Origin: Phylloscopus collybita
Taxonomy: Eukaryota; Chordata; Aves; Passeriformes; Phylloscopidae
Reading direction: 5' to 3'
Assembly (NCBI GenBank): GCA_027886175.1
Contig: JAJNNQ010000129.1
Span: 6,138,001 to 6,202,000, forward strand
DNA: 64,000 nt
The position numbers and the translations under genes are program-made. Under the pieces are notes generated by a model that had not been told where the DNA came from, searched no databases, and was given only the letters and a program-made list of their open reading frames with translations. Below, piece by piece: positions 24,098-35,450 of the stretch; the stretch's first letter is position 1; every line of letters starts with the position of its first letter.

Positions 24098-24575
24098 AGG
24101 GAGCTGGGAAAGGGGCTCAGCCTGGAGCAAAGGAGGCTCAGGGGGGACCTTGTGGCTCTGCACAACTCCCTGCCAGGAGGGGACAGCCAGGGGGGGGTCG
24201 GGCTCTGCTCCCAGGGAACAGGGACAGGACAAGGGGAAAGGGCCCCAAGCTGTGCCAGGGGAGGCTCAGCTTGGACAGCAGCAGGAATTTCTGCATGGAA
24301 AGGGTGCTCAGGCCTTGGCAGGGGCTTCCCAGGGAGCTTTGGAGTGCCCATGGCTGGAGGTGTCCAAGGAAGGGCTGGAGGTGGCCCTGAGTGCTCTGGG
24401 CTGGGGACAAGGTGGGCATGGGGCTCAGGTTTTCCAGGACAGCACGGAGTCCCCATCCCTGGAGGTGTTCAGAAGATGTGTGGATGTGTCACTTGGGGAC
24501 ACAACTGCAGGGGCAGTTGTTGATGACATTGGAGGACTTTTCCAGCCTCAGCAGTTCCAGATCCTCGGATCCTGT
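24098..24575 (+). mobile_element. CR1-like element, type B core with mosaic tail
   Basis: Shares the type B core to about 24425, including 'GGTGTCCAAGGAAGGGCTGG'. It then switches to a type C-like tail ('CGGAGTCCCCATCCCTGGAG', 'TGTGTGGATGTGTCACTTGG') ending in TTTTCCAGCCTCAGCAGTTCC. Confidence 0.85.
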
Positions 24576-25261
24576 GGTGGCTGTGGATGAGCTCTGATCA
24601 CCTGCCCAGCTCCTGGGCTGAACACAGCACCACGCATGGATCACTCCAGCCTTTTCCCTTTCCCCAGTGTGAGCTCCCTCAGGGAAGGCAGCTGAGCAGC
24701 AGGGGCTGTGTGTCATGGAAAGAGGGATGAGCTGGTCTGTCAAGTGAGGTGACTCAAGCAAAGCTCACCCCTCCTGTGACGTCCTTGGCGTCGGGACAGC
24801 GTTTACATTCCAAATGCCACCGGGCTGAGGGGGCTGAGAGGGCAGTGGGGTGGTGAGAATCCACTGAACAGCAGCTCTGGCCACAGCTGCCAGGGACTGG
24901 TGAGCAGTGAAGGATCAGGGCTCCCCTGGGAAGCTGCAGCCTGCTGGGAATGCTCAGGAGCACAGCTCTCCTGGGGTTGTCTCCTCACGGGGACAGGAAT
25001 GGGTTATTTCCCCTCTGGATGCTGTTTATCCACAAACAGCTTCTCCCAGGAAGCAAACTCAAGGAGGAGCTTCAGCATGAAAATGTGTTGGTGCTGTTGT
25101 TGTTTGTAGTGACTATTAGTGCATCTCAGTCTGGATGGGGCATTATCCCTGGTTTTTCCATGGTTTTGGGACACAGTGCCTTTCCCTGTTAGAAGGACCT
25201 ACACCAGCTTTAGGGGATTTGTGGGTTTCCCACCGCCAGGGTGGTGATTCCTGAAGGAGAT

Positions 25262-25462
25262 CAGTAGAATGAAGGGTGGGCAGGCCCTGGCACAGGGTGC
25301 CCAGAGAAGCTGGGGCTGCCCCTGGATCCCTGGCAGTGCCCAAGGCCAGGCTTGATCAGCCTGGGACAGTGGGAGGTGTCCCTGCCCATGGCCAGGGTGG
25401 CACTGGGTGGGATTTAAGGTCTCTTCCAGCCCAGACCTGGCATTCTGTGGTTCTGTGATTGT
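25262..25462 (+). mobile_element. CR1 LINE 3' fragment (type A)
   Basis: 'GGTGGGCAGGCCCTGGCACA' to CATTCTGTGGTTCTGTGATTGTGG. It has a shorter linker after GGCCAGG than the neighbouring copies. Confidence 0.9.
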
Positions 25463-26529
25463 GGTGTTGACCAAATTCCTACAACACTCCACACTTCAAT
25501 AGTAAAAAGCAGCAAATGGAGCTGGCTGAGACTCCCCATCCTAAAGCTCAGCCTGGAATAGTGGGAACACGCTGCCTTGCAGTGTTTCTTGTGTTTTCAA
25601 ACAGCTTTAGAAACGCTTTGACAATATTTGCTTTAAATTAGAGCCTTAAATTATTTGGACCATGAGACAAATCTAATTTAGTGGGGTTTTTTTTTCCCTC
25701 CCAAGTTGCTTTGTCCTAACAAGTTCTAGCAGTGCATGAAGGGTTTTTCATTTACATGATGCTTTTCTGTTTCATCGAGTGCTTTGCTCCCACTCTGATG
25801 GTGCCTGCAGCAATCCTGAGATGTGTCAATAATGGTGTTTTAGCAAAGTAATGAAAAGTAGATAAACAAAGGGATTGTGCAGGACACAGATCCAGGCAGC
25901 AGCAAAGGGGTTGGGGTGGTATGGGTGCCTTTTGTTGCCTTGGAAGAGTTGGGACCACCAGAACAGGCTTTGTGTTCCTCTGAACATGTGCTGGTCTGGA
26001 ATCAAAATGCTTGGAGGTCCCTGGGCCTTTTTATTTTGCGTGTGCCCCAAAATTATACTCAAAATTAATTAATTAGGCACCCCACTCAACTCCAGTTCAT
26101 GGTTTGGTACTCAGTGCAGTGTGGTGGTTAAAGAGCTGACTTGTGATGTGTACAAAAATCTCAGTATGTGGGCCCCCAGAAGAAAATTTGGAATTGTAAT
26201 AAATTCAGGAAAAATCCTTTTCCCTGCCTGAAGTGAAGCCAGTGGCAAGGATGGGATCCTGTGACTCGGGCAGACATTTTCTGCAGAAACATGCAGCTCC
26301 TCTGCTGCAGAATTCCCCCCAAAGAGACATTTCTTTTTTGTTTGGTGATGTTTTCAGGGGAGTAATGGGGCTGCTTCAGCCCTTGCTTTTGTGATCCCTG
26401 TAGCCAAACCCTCTTGTGGAGTCTGAAATTCAGGGGAAAGTGGGTTTAGAAATAGAGATTGGAATGCAAAATTTACTTTTTGGCTCATGGATAAGGCAAG
26501 AGAAAGGGTTTTGTTAAATGATTCCCAAA
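25463..26529. other. Unique intronic block
   Basis: No repeat family, exon or RNA gene recognised. Confidence 0.4.
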
Positions 26530-26672
26530 CAGGGGAGAGCTGGAATTGTGCATATGGAGAAGAGAGGGATCCAGGGAGACCTCAGAGCTCCTTCCAGGGC
26601 CTAAAGGGGCTCCAGGAGACCTGGAGAGGGACCTGGGACAAGGGATGGAGGGACAGGACACGGGAAATGATG
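26530..26672 (+). mobile_element. CR1 LINE internal fragment (type A)
   Basis: Contains 'AGAGCTCCTTCCAGGGCCTA' and 'ACAAGGGATGGAGGGACAGG' but stops before the 3' region. It is therefore an internal piece, probably from a copy whose end was lost. Confidence 0.8.
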
Positions 26673-26741
26673 GCTTAGATGCAGGATGTGACCTCTTGGA
26701 GCCGTGACTTCTTTTTTATTTTTAATTCCAAAAATACAGGG

Positions 26742-26983
26742 TATCGAAGAGTCAGGCAGGAAAGAACTTCAGATCATCGAGTCCAACCATTCCCCAGCAT
26801 TGCCAAGGCCACCACTGACCATGTCCCCAAGTGCCACATCCCACACAGCTTTTAAACCCCTCCAGGGATGGGGACTCCACCATTGCCCTGGGCAGGACAG
26901 CCCTTTCCAGGAGAAATTTCCTTTATCTCCAACCTAAACGTGCCCTGGCACAACTGAGGCGGTTCCTCCCGTCCTCTGGGAGA
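26742..26983 (-). mobile_element. CR1 LINE 3' fragment (type D)
   Basis: Antisense: 'ATCATCGAGTCCAACCATTC', 'AAGGCCACCACTGACCATGT', 'GGACAGCCCTTTCCAGGAGA'. The same subfamily occurs at 57955-58232. Confidence 0.9.
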
Positions 26984-27559
26984 ACTGGCTGAGCACAGTC
27001 TGCTCTCTGGGCAACATGCCCACCTTCCTTAAAAAGTTTCCCCAAAACTCCTCGAGGTTTGTCATTTCCCAGAGGGATTTTGAGTTTCCCCCCCATTTCT
27101 GGGCTTTGTGCAGTTGCTGGTTTCCCCAACAACAGCCAGCGATGCCGGTGGCTGCGGAATCACTGCTCGTCCCTGGTTTGTATCCACATCCCAGGCCATG
27201 CCCTTGGAGAGCAGCAGCTTGCTGAGCACACAGATGGCTGTCATCACCCTCAGTGATGGATATTAAAGAGGCCTTTGACTGCAGGAGCACGGGCAGCCCT
27301 TGGAATGTTGGCGTTGGTGCTCCTCAGCCCTGCTGGAGGAGCGGCCGATTCGCCCCGGAGGGGACGGGCAGCAGGATGGGGACAGATTGTGGGGCTGTCC
27401 TGTCACTGCACCCATGGACTCCCCAGGGAGTCACAGCAACACTGCAGGACCAGGATTGTGCATATCTGGCTTGCTCTCCTCCTGCCACCACGGGCTTTTC
27501 ATATCCTGGGGAATCTCCAGGGCATGGATGCAGCCGTGGCTTTCCAGCACCTGGAGAAA

Positions 27560-27832
27560 GATGGAGAGAGACCATTCACAAAGCCTGGAGTGCCAGGAGA
27601 AGGGAATGGCTTCCCACTGGAAGAGATTTAGGGTTAGATGGGATATTGGGAAGGAATTCCTGGCTGTAAGGGTGGGCAGGCCCTGGCACAGGGTGCCCAG
27701 AGCAGCTGTGGCTGCCCCTGGATCCCTGGCAGTGTCCAAGGTTGGAGCAGCTTGGGACAGTGGGAGGTGTCCCTGCCCATGGCACTGGATGTCCCAGGTC
27801 CTTTCCAACCCAAACCACCCCATGATTCTATG
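27560..27832 (+). mobile_element. CR1 LINE 3' fragment (type A)
   Basis: Ends with 'GGTCCTTTCCAACCCAAACC' and CATGATTCTATGA, one of the best-kept 3' termini in the window. It has a short deletion in the GTTGGAGCAGCTTGGG region. Confidence 0.92.
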
Positions 27833-29420
27833 AAAAATGACTGTATTTTTACAAGCCTGAAGCTGCACTGCCTCAGTTTCCCTTGATTTTCCATACTTAG
27901 AAAATTTATTTCTAGGAACTCACATTTCCAGACTAAAGCCCCTCTCCTTTTTGGCATTTCCACAGGCCCTACCAATATTTCAGCTGTTTTCTGGCACTCC
28001 AAAATCATCTCATCTCCTCTTCACCTGTTGGCAGAAGGCTGAGCTGATTGATTGCTTTTGGGCATTGTCTCATTATACCCCCATAATTCCCAGTGGAAGG
28101 GGCTGTTTGGGATCCCTGGCTATTTGAGAGGGATGCAGGCAGGCTCTGAGCCTGCTTGGCTGTGATTCCTTCAAAAAAGGGACCTAAAATAGAATTTATA
28201 TTTCAAACAGCTCCAGGCAGTTGTGCTAATTTTAAATATTTCAAAATATCCATCCGTTCATGGAGTTAAATGGCTTTTTTTTGGTCCTTGCATACAGACA
28301 GGCACAATGGCAGTTTCGGGGAATCTGCTGATGCTCAGTCCAAATAAAGATGGGAAAATGACTGGAATTTGTGGAGAGAGAAAAAAAAAAAAGAACAATT
28401 GTGTAAAACCTTCCTTATTCCAAAGGCATCTCTCAATGAACCCACGGCACCACACACCTGGGTGTTCTCCTGAATTAAGAGCAGATTCAGGGGAATTTTT
28501 GGGAAGGGAAAAGTGAAGCTGCAGTATCCTGGAAGCGCTGCTGAGTTACCAGCAGCAATAAATCCCTGCCATTGCCTTCCCTTGCCCATCTGCAGCAGCC
28601 ACAGCTGGTTTGTGTTCCTGATGATTCCACCATCCTGCAGTGAGCAGTGGGTGCTGTCTGACAGGGTGATGCTGCCAGGGGAGGGAAGGTTATTCCCAGC
28701 ACTTTTCAAACGGGAGCACGCAGGACTTTGGGGCACTGCTCTGATCTTTGTGATGCAGCATTACAGCAAAATCCTGACTGTAGCTGACAGTTCCCCATCC
28801 AAAACATGCCTCTGGCTGCAAAGCTTTCCCAAGACTTAGGAGCTGTCCAGCGGTGCTTTGGAGTTGGTGGCACCAGCACCCCTTTCCCTGGGATCCACGC
28901 TCAGCCCACAGATGAGTCCCACAGGTAATTGCTTCATTAAATCCCTGCCAGTGTTTCTCGCTTTGCCAAAAGGCAGAATGCTCCTTCCTTTTAATAAGAG
29001 CTCATTATTATATTGGGGTGTTTATCAAAATGCAAAGAAGACGGGGGAAAGATTTAAAAGCAATTACTGGGAATGTTTTTGTTGCTATAACGACGAGAGG
29101 CAGCCCTTGATGAGCTGCCAGATCCTTAATGTTGTTAAAAAGTTTCGTTGCCAGGACAACAGGATGCAGTTTTTATATCCTGGGCTGATACTTTTGCTTT
29201 TTTTTTTTCCCTGTTTTTGGAGCAGCAGCCTGGCTTGGGTTTTTGGAGTGTGAAATATTTAACACAACACAAGTAGGAAATAGGAAGTGGAGTACGTAGG
29301 GACGGATCCTGTGCTTCCCCTTGTGTTTTAAATTTGGGTTTTGGTAACTGTTGGGAACAGGGAAGCTTCTGGGAGTCTTGGAGGAGACAGGATGCGGTCC
29401 CTAGAGATGTTCTTTAAAAT
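27833..29420. other. Unique intronic block
   Basis: No mobile element recognised. A poly(A) run lies at 28380-28392. The section 28960-29185 is given separately as a candidate conserved element. Confidence 0.4.
28960..29185. promoter_or_regulatory. Candidate conserved element with X-box-like motif
   Basis: Non-repeat, AT-rich with TTTAATAAGAGCTCATTATTAT, ATCAAAATGCAAAG and two GTTGCn-type motifs: GTTGCTATAACGAC (near 29080) and GTTGCCAGGACAAC (29148-29161). The second is one base from the RFX X-box pattern. Inference. Confidence 0.3.
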
Positions 29421-29613
29421 GCCAGGGCTGGATGGGAGATTGGGCAGGAATTGTTCCCTGGGAGGGTGGGCAGGCCCTGGCACAGGGTGCCCAGAGCAGC
29501 TGTGGCTGCCCCTGGATCCCTGGAAGTGTCCAAGGCCAGGTTGGACTTTGGGGCTTGGAGCAGCCTGGGACAGTGGAAGGTGTCCCTGCCATGGCAGGGG
29601 TGGGATGAGGTGT
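29421..29613 (+). mobile_element. CR1 LINE fragment (type A), 3' end missing
   Basis: From 'GGGCTGGATGGGAGATTGGG' to 'CATGGCAGGGGTGGGATGAG'. The terminal AAGGTCCCTTCC section is absent. Confidence 0.9.
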
Positions 29614-30227
29614 TCAAAGTGAGAAAAGAGGAAAAGCAGATCCTGGGGAAACGCTCAGTGCTGTAGGAATGTTCGTGCCAGTGTGAGGCAGCTTCTCCCA
29701 GCCAATCCCGAGAAACCTGCAGCAAATAAATTAATAAAGCCAAGCAAATCATCTTTTCCAATTGCTTTTGTTTAATCCCCACACGGAGCTGCTGCTGCAT
29801 CCTGGGCCTGGCTGGATTTTCCCATCACATTCCCCCCATCCCCTCTCGCTGCCAATTCTTGTTCTCCTGCCGCCGGATCACGCCGGGCTCTGGGATTGCT
29901 GTGGCACCCAGGGAAGGATGCTCAGGCTTTTCCTTTAATGGGCTGCCACCCCTCATCACTGTCAGCTGGGAAATGTAGGGAAGGTTTGGGATCAGCCCTG
30001 GGGCTGGGGCTGTGTTCCTCCTTATCCCAGAATTTCAGCCTTCTCGTGGTGACGGGAAAGGAACTGGAATTAGAATTGAGTTACTGGGAGAGGGAGATGC
30101 ACCCTAAAGATGGTGTAAGGAGATAAAGATCAATTTATATGTGTCTAAAGTAAAAATGCAGATGGGCAAATACTACTTCTATTGTTACAATTTTATAGAA
30201 ATGTAACCATATATAAAGGGAGAGAAG

Positions 30228-30408
30228 CTTTGGATAAAGGCCTGGAGTGCCAGGACACAGGGAGTGGCTTCCCACTGCCAGAGGGCAGGGATGGATGGGA
30301 TATTGGGAAGGAATTGTTCCCTGGGAGGGTGGGCAGGCCCTGGCACAGGGTGCCCAGAGCAGCTGGGGCTGCCCCTGGATGCGTGGAAGTGTCCAAGGCC
30401 AGGCTGTG
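30228..30408 (+). mobile_element. CR1 LINE internal fragment (type A)
   Basis: 'GCCAGGACACAGGGAGTGGC' to 'AAGTGTCCAAGGCCAGGCTG'; the 3' part is lost. Confidence 0.9.
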
Positions 30409-32524
30409 CATTTGGAATAAAGGCGAGGAATTAGTGGAAAGAGGTGAAAATGGCAGGAATTGCCCTTTGTCCTGCTCCAGTGTTCATTTGCAAAGCAGCA
30501 TCTGGATTAAAAACACCAGTCCTGAACTCTCCTGTCTGCTGTTCCCGATATTGTCCCAAGATTTTGGAGAGCCCCATCCCTGCTCCCCCTGCCAGGAGCA
30601 GGATTTTGCCAAAGCAAACCTCCAGTGGTGCAGCCCAGAAGCCAGGGAAGAGAATTTTTGGGATGTGTGGATGAGGGAGGGATGAAAGGAGCTCTGTGCA
30701 GCAAGGCCACGGGGTGTCACTGAGTCCTGGCCCGCTTGGAGCCAGTGGGGAGCCCCTTGAGAGATGCCAGGGAAGAGAAGGAGCAGCACCATGATTCCAT
30801 GTCAGCTCTGGGGAGAGATCCTGCAGGGCACAGATAACGATTCAGGGTTGTTCTGAGTGATTCCAGCAGCGTAGGAACATCAGGAGCTCCAGAGCCTGAG
30901 GAGTATGTAGCCCTGTCTCCTTCTCCATGTGTGGTTATCTGGGATGTGCTCAGGGAGGAGAGCTCCAGGAGCAGCTCTGCAGCCCCCCTTGCCAGCCTCT
31001 CCTGCAGCACAGGGTGATGAAAGCGGGGAAATGAACCCAGCCTGGAAATGAACCCAGCTTGGAAATGAATCTGTTTAATTCCCGCTGCAGTTTAAGAACA
31101 CTGCTCATTAGCTCAGTGTCTATGATTAGTGCTTATTACCTATGCTTAATTCCCTCACCCTGCTCCCTCTTTTTTCGCCTTTTTCCAACTGATTTCCTGG
31201 TACTTTAGAATATTGCTTTGTTTTATTAAAGTGCTGAGGAGAACAGAGAGATGAGAGAGGATGAGCACATCTGAGCTGCCCAAAACCAAACCATAATTTC
31301 TCCTGAAATTCAATTGCCAAAGCCCCAGCCCCACCTTTCCCAAAGTTTAACACTGTGGAGCAAAAAGTAGAATGTCCAAGTGCCTGCCTGCACCCTTCTC
31401 CTCTCCCTCTCAGGTGTGGGGTTTTTTACAGCATTTTCTGCTATATATTACACCCCAAAATAGCAGAACTCGCTATTTGCAGCTGGGCTTGAGGTTTTTA
31501 AATTTTTTTGCCTTCTAAAAGTTAAGTTTAGCTGGGCTGCAGAATCTGTTTTGGAGATTTTACTGCGTAGTAGAAATTATTTTAGGCATTTCTTTCTTTA
31601 GTATTTCCTCTTTACAAGCAAACACTTTGCCCTGTGTAAATTCTGCTATGTTCCCTTGATAGTGAAATATTTAAACTCCATATGTAGATTTTGTTGAACT
31701 CAACCTGGCTGCTTCACAGGCTCTTCCAAGAAAATTTTCAGGTGAGGAAAAGTTCGTTTGTGGCAATTTTTTTTTTTTTTTTTTTTTGCTGTAGCTTGTT
31801 TAAAATGGGGAGTTTAGGAATTATTCTCTTCACCCAACTCCCAACCAAAAAATTCACCGTCCCTGCTCCATTTGCATTAATCAGTCAGTCCATAATGGAG
31901 GTGTAAACAGGACATTCCATAGTGATAATCCCCATTTTCTCTCCCCAGTGTTGCTGAATTGCTCTTGGATCCACTGTGGGTGGTTGATAGAGCAGGGATG
32001 TGTTGGGATAGATAGTGGCATTTAGGGAATGACCTGCAACAGCTTCAGAAGCCCCCTGGCAATCACTGACCAAGCTCTACCTGCTTTTATGATCACCAGG
32101 CTGCACTTCAGCCCTGATAAATTCCAACTGGAAATTTCCTGTGTCTCGGCACACTGGTGTTCCTGGAGGAGCTGGAGAACAGGGATGAAGCAAGGATTTA
32201 TGCTGGGTAGCAGGAGTTCTGCCCAGAAGTGCAGTTTGTGTCCATGCTCAGGTCATTCCCACAAGGAATGGTTTTCCCTGATAACCTTTGTCTGCTGGAG
32301 ATTTGTACCAGACCCCTCACAGGTTGTGGATAAGCCCCTTGTCCTGCAGCTGGTGTTTGATGCAGGGAACTTGTGGCTTCCTGAAAAAGGCCAATCTGAG
32401 TGAAATCCCTTCTCCACTTTGGGGCTGAATTCTTCCTTCCAGATGGGTGGAAGTGGAAATGGTTAATTTTCTCTGCAGTGTGAAAAAAATCCCACACAAA
32501 TTCTCCAAGGCATCGAGGTGCTGA
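30409..32524. other. Unique intronic block
   Basis: 2.1 kb without recognised mobile elements except a short tandem repeat (31027-31070) and a poly(T) run near 31770-31788. Confidence 0.4.
31027..31070 (+). repeat. 17-bp tandem repeat, about 2.6 copies
   Basis: GGAAATGAACCCAGCCT is followed by GGAAATGAACCCAGCTT and a partial GGAAATGAAT. Confidence 0.9.
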
Positions 32525-32932
32525 GAGTGAGCTGGGGAAGGGGCTGGAGCCCCAGGAGCAGCTGAGGGAGCTGGGAAAGGGGCTCAGCCTGGAGCAAAGG
32601 AGGCTCAGGGGGGACCTTGTGGCTCTGCACAACTCCCTGCCAGGAGGGGACAGCCAGGGGGGGTCGGGCTCTGCTCCCAGGGAACAGGGACAGCACAAGG
32701 GGAAAGGGCCCCAAGCTGTGCCAGGGGAGGCTCAGCTTGGACAGCAGCAGGAATTTCTGCATGGAAAGGGTGCTCAGGCCTTGGCAGGGGCTGCCCAGGG
32801 AGCTTTGGAGTGCCCATGGCTGGAGGTGTGCAAGGAATGTGGCACTTGGGGACAGGAATTTGGTCTGGGCTTGTGGCAGTGCTAGGGGAACAGTTGGACT
32901 CCATGGTCCTAAAGGTCTCCCTTTTCCAAGGA
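32525..32932 (+). mobile_element. CR1-like element, type B core with type C tail
   Basis: From 32529 to about 32830 it looks base-for-base the same as 8700-9002. It then continues 'GTGCAAGGAATGTGGCACTT' and 'CAGTTGGACTCCATGGTCCT', the older CR1 tail. Confidence 0.87.
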
Positions 32933-34059
32933 AAAAGATTGCACCCTGTAATCAAAGAAAACACACAACCTTGATTTAGGAAAGGGTTTTTCCCCCAAAA
33001 AAAGGGTGTAATAATTTGAGATGAAAGGAGTGCAAAGCCTTAGAGTCATTTTAGTGGAACTCCTCCAAGGTTAAACAGAGTTGGGGAGCGGGGCAGCTCC
33101 CTTGCAGAGAGGGAGTACTCCAGGAAGGACAAATCCCTGCCCCATCTGGGAATTGTGGATTATTTCTTGCTGGGAGTTTCTCCCAGGCCCTTCCCAAGCT
33201 GCTGGGAACAGATGCTTGTCAACATCCCCCCTCTCTGCTGGCAGCTTGTCAGCAGATGTTCATTTCCCCCCCTCCACAAATGATTCATTTTCATCTAAAC
33301 AATAGAAAAAACTCAGAAGCAAAGCCTGGCTAGGTCCCATGAATTATTTAAAAATCATTTCAGATGTCAAAACTCCAGTTACAGTTCCTTGCAGCTCCCT
33401 GGTGACTCTGGAGTCATCACTCTTGAAAAATAACCCAAATTATATTTAATAATTGAATAGAATCTACTTTGGTACTTCTTTATCAACTCTTGGAGTGACA
33501 TTTAATGCTCCTTAGAAGGTGCTTGGGGTTGTTTAATTCTCTGTCATGCCAAGAGTTCTGTACAGGAACATGTTGATTTTAATTGCATTTAGATTTGATT
33601 ACAAAAAAACAGTAAATCACTCAGAAAGGGTCAGATTGTTCCATTTGGCCTCAAGCTGTTTTGCTTTTCACAGCTGATATTTTTTGTGGAAATCTGGTTC
33701 TGTGTGTAAGAGGAGTTCTGACACAGAACTAATGCAAGGTGAAAAATCAAGAGTTTGTAACTGCAACAAAACATTTTCAGAGAAAATTTCAAAATTCAAT
33801 TTTTTTTTTTTTTTCCTTTCATGGCTTAAAATAAATCTTCTTCACCCCTCTCTACTGCCAAAAATGCACCACATCCCATACTGTATGGGTAGAAACTAAT
33901 TCCTGTGTTCTCCTGTGTGATTTTCTTCCCGTCCCCTTCTTCCTCTTTTGTCTCTGGGATTCAGTAGTGGAACATTTTATTTTCAGTTAATCTTAGACCC
34001 TCAAATACTGCTTAATTGGGTGGAAATTAATGACCCAGAGAGGACCTAAATGTCCTCTG
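32933..34059. other. Unique intronic block
   Basis: No recognised repeat family; a poly(T) run lies near 33799-33814. Confidence 0.4.
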
Positions 34060-34247
34060 CTGCTCTTCCCTGTGGGAATGGTGAGGCCCTGGGATGGATT
34101 TCCCAGAGCAGCTGTGGCTGCCCCTGGATCCCTGGAAGTGTCCAAGGTTGGACTTTGGGGCTTGGAGCAGCCTGGGACAGTGGGAGATGTCCCTGCCCAT
34201 GGCAGGGCTGGAATGAGATGAGCTTTGAGGTCCTTTCAGTCCCCAAA
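34060..34247 (+). mobile_element. CR1 LINE 3' fragment (type A)
   Basis: 'AGAGCAGCTGTGGCTGCCCC' through 'GAGCTTTGAGGTCCTTTCAG'; the left part (GTGAGGCCCTGGGATGG) is diverged. Confidence 0.9.
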
Positions 34248-34769
34248 TCCAAGGCAAAATCCAGCATTTTCCCAGGCAAAGATGCCCTGAGAGCTGGAGC
34301 ATCGAGTGCGATCCTGTCATGCTATGTCCCAGTTTCTGATGGGTTTAAGATGCAGAGGAGCAATGTGCATAATTCTGTAGTTCCTTTCATCTCCAGCAGG
34401 AGTTGAATTATTTAGAATTTATGACAAGAAATCCTTGCCTTTAGACCTTGCAGCTAAAAAAAAATGATTGCTAGCAGCGAGTGTGAATCCCAGTAACAAA
34501 CCAGTGCCAGAGGAGCGGGGGGCAGCTGGGAGTGGCACGGAAATTCCACACAAATTCAGTTGTGTTTGCACAGGGAGGTGCTGGAAACTGGAAACAAAGA
34601 ACTGGGACAACAGACCCAACTGTCAGGAATCAGTGCTAATCATATTTACATTTCATCTTCCCAGGACTTTAATGGATTTGGGAGGTTTTGCAAGGGAGAT
34701 TCTGACTAATCCTGAACCTCCCGAAATCTGTTGTTTTCAGTGCAGGGTTTTAGTAAGTCAGGTTAAAAT

Positions 34770-34862
34770 CCCAGAGGGGTTTGGCTTGGAGGGACCTTAA
34801 ATCCCATTCCATCTCACCCCCTATCCCCTATTCCAGGTGGCCCCAAGCCCTGTCCAGGTTTG
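34770..34862 (-). mobile_element. CR1 LINE 3' end fragment
   Basis: 'TTGGAGGGACCTTAAATCCC' and 'GGTGGCCCCAAGCCCTGTCC' are a diverged antisense 3' end of about 90 bp. Confidence 0.75.
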
Positions 34863-35025
34863 GAATACAGGCACAGAGTTAAATGAGTGGCAGAACTGAG
34901 CTGTGACTGATACCAAGCCCTTGAGTTTGCCTCAAGGCGGGAAAACTCTGCTCCAATGATTCCCATGCCCGAAACATTCCCCATTTTTTGCTGCCTGTGG
35001 GGCAGATGGGATTCCCTGCCATCTG

Positions 35026-35450
35026 TCTCATCTCACCAACACCAGACACCATCTCACCATCACCAGACCCCTCCTCACCACCCCTGGACCCTTTTGCTAC
35101 AGGATCATCTCTACTCCACCAGAACCACCTCTGCCACTCCAGGAGGACTCACTTTTGGACTGCTTCCAACACCCTGACCAACAGGGTGTCAGGTTGTAGC
35201 TCTGACTCTGTCAGGGTTCTCCAAAATTGGTGTTTGTTTGTTTGCTGGCTTGGTTGGGTGGTTTTGTTTTTCTACTACATTTGTATTGTTAATATTCCTA
35301 GTAAAGAACTGTTATTCCTATTCCCAAATCTTTGCCTGAAAGCCCTTGATTGCAAAATTATAATTTGGCAGGGGGTGAGAGGTTTACATTCTCCATTCTG
35401 AGGGAAACCCCAGTTTCCCTGGCAGATACCTGTCTTTCCAAACCAAGACA
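35026..35450 (+). mobile_element. LTR 3' fragment (family 1), sense
   Basis: Matches the last 60% of the LTR at 10477-11227 from the tandem CTCACCATCACCAGACCC section to the terminal CCAAACCAAGACA, including AGTAAA. The 5' half (U3 with the TATA-like box) is missing. About three copies of the ~20-bp internal repeat are present, against one in the 10.5-kb copy. Confidence 0.9.

Noticed and set aside
27253..27669. Three overlapping frames considered as a possible exon or retrogene remnant
   Set aside because: No known protein is recognisable, and the 3' half is CR1. The GC-rich part is kept only as a CpG observation.
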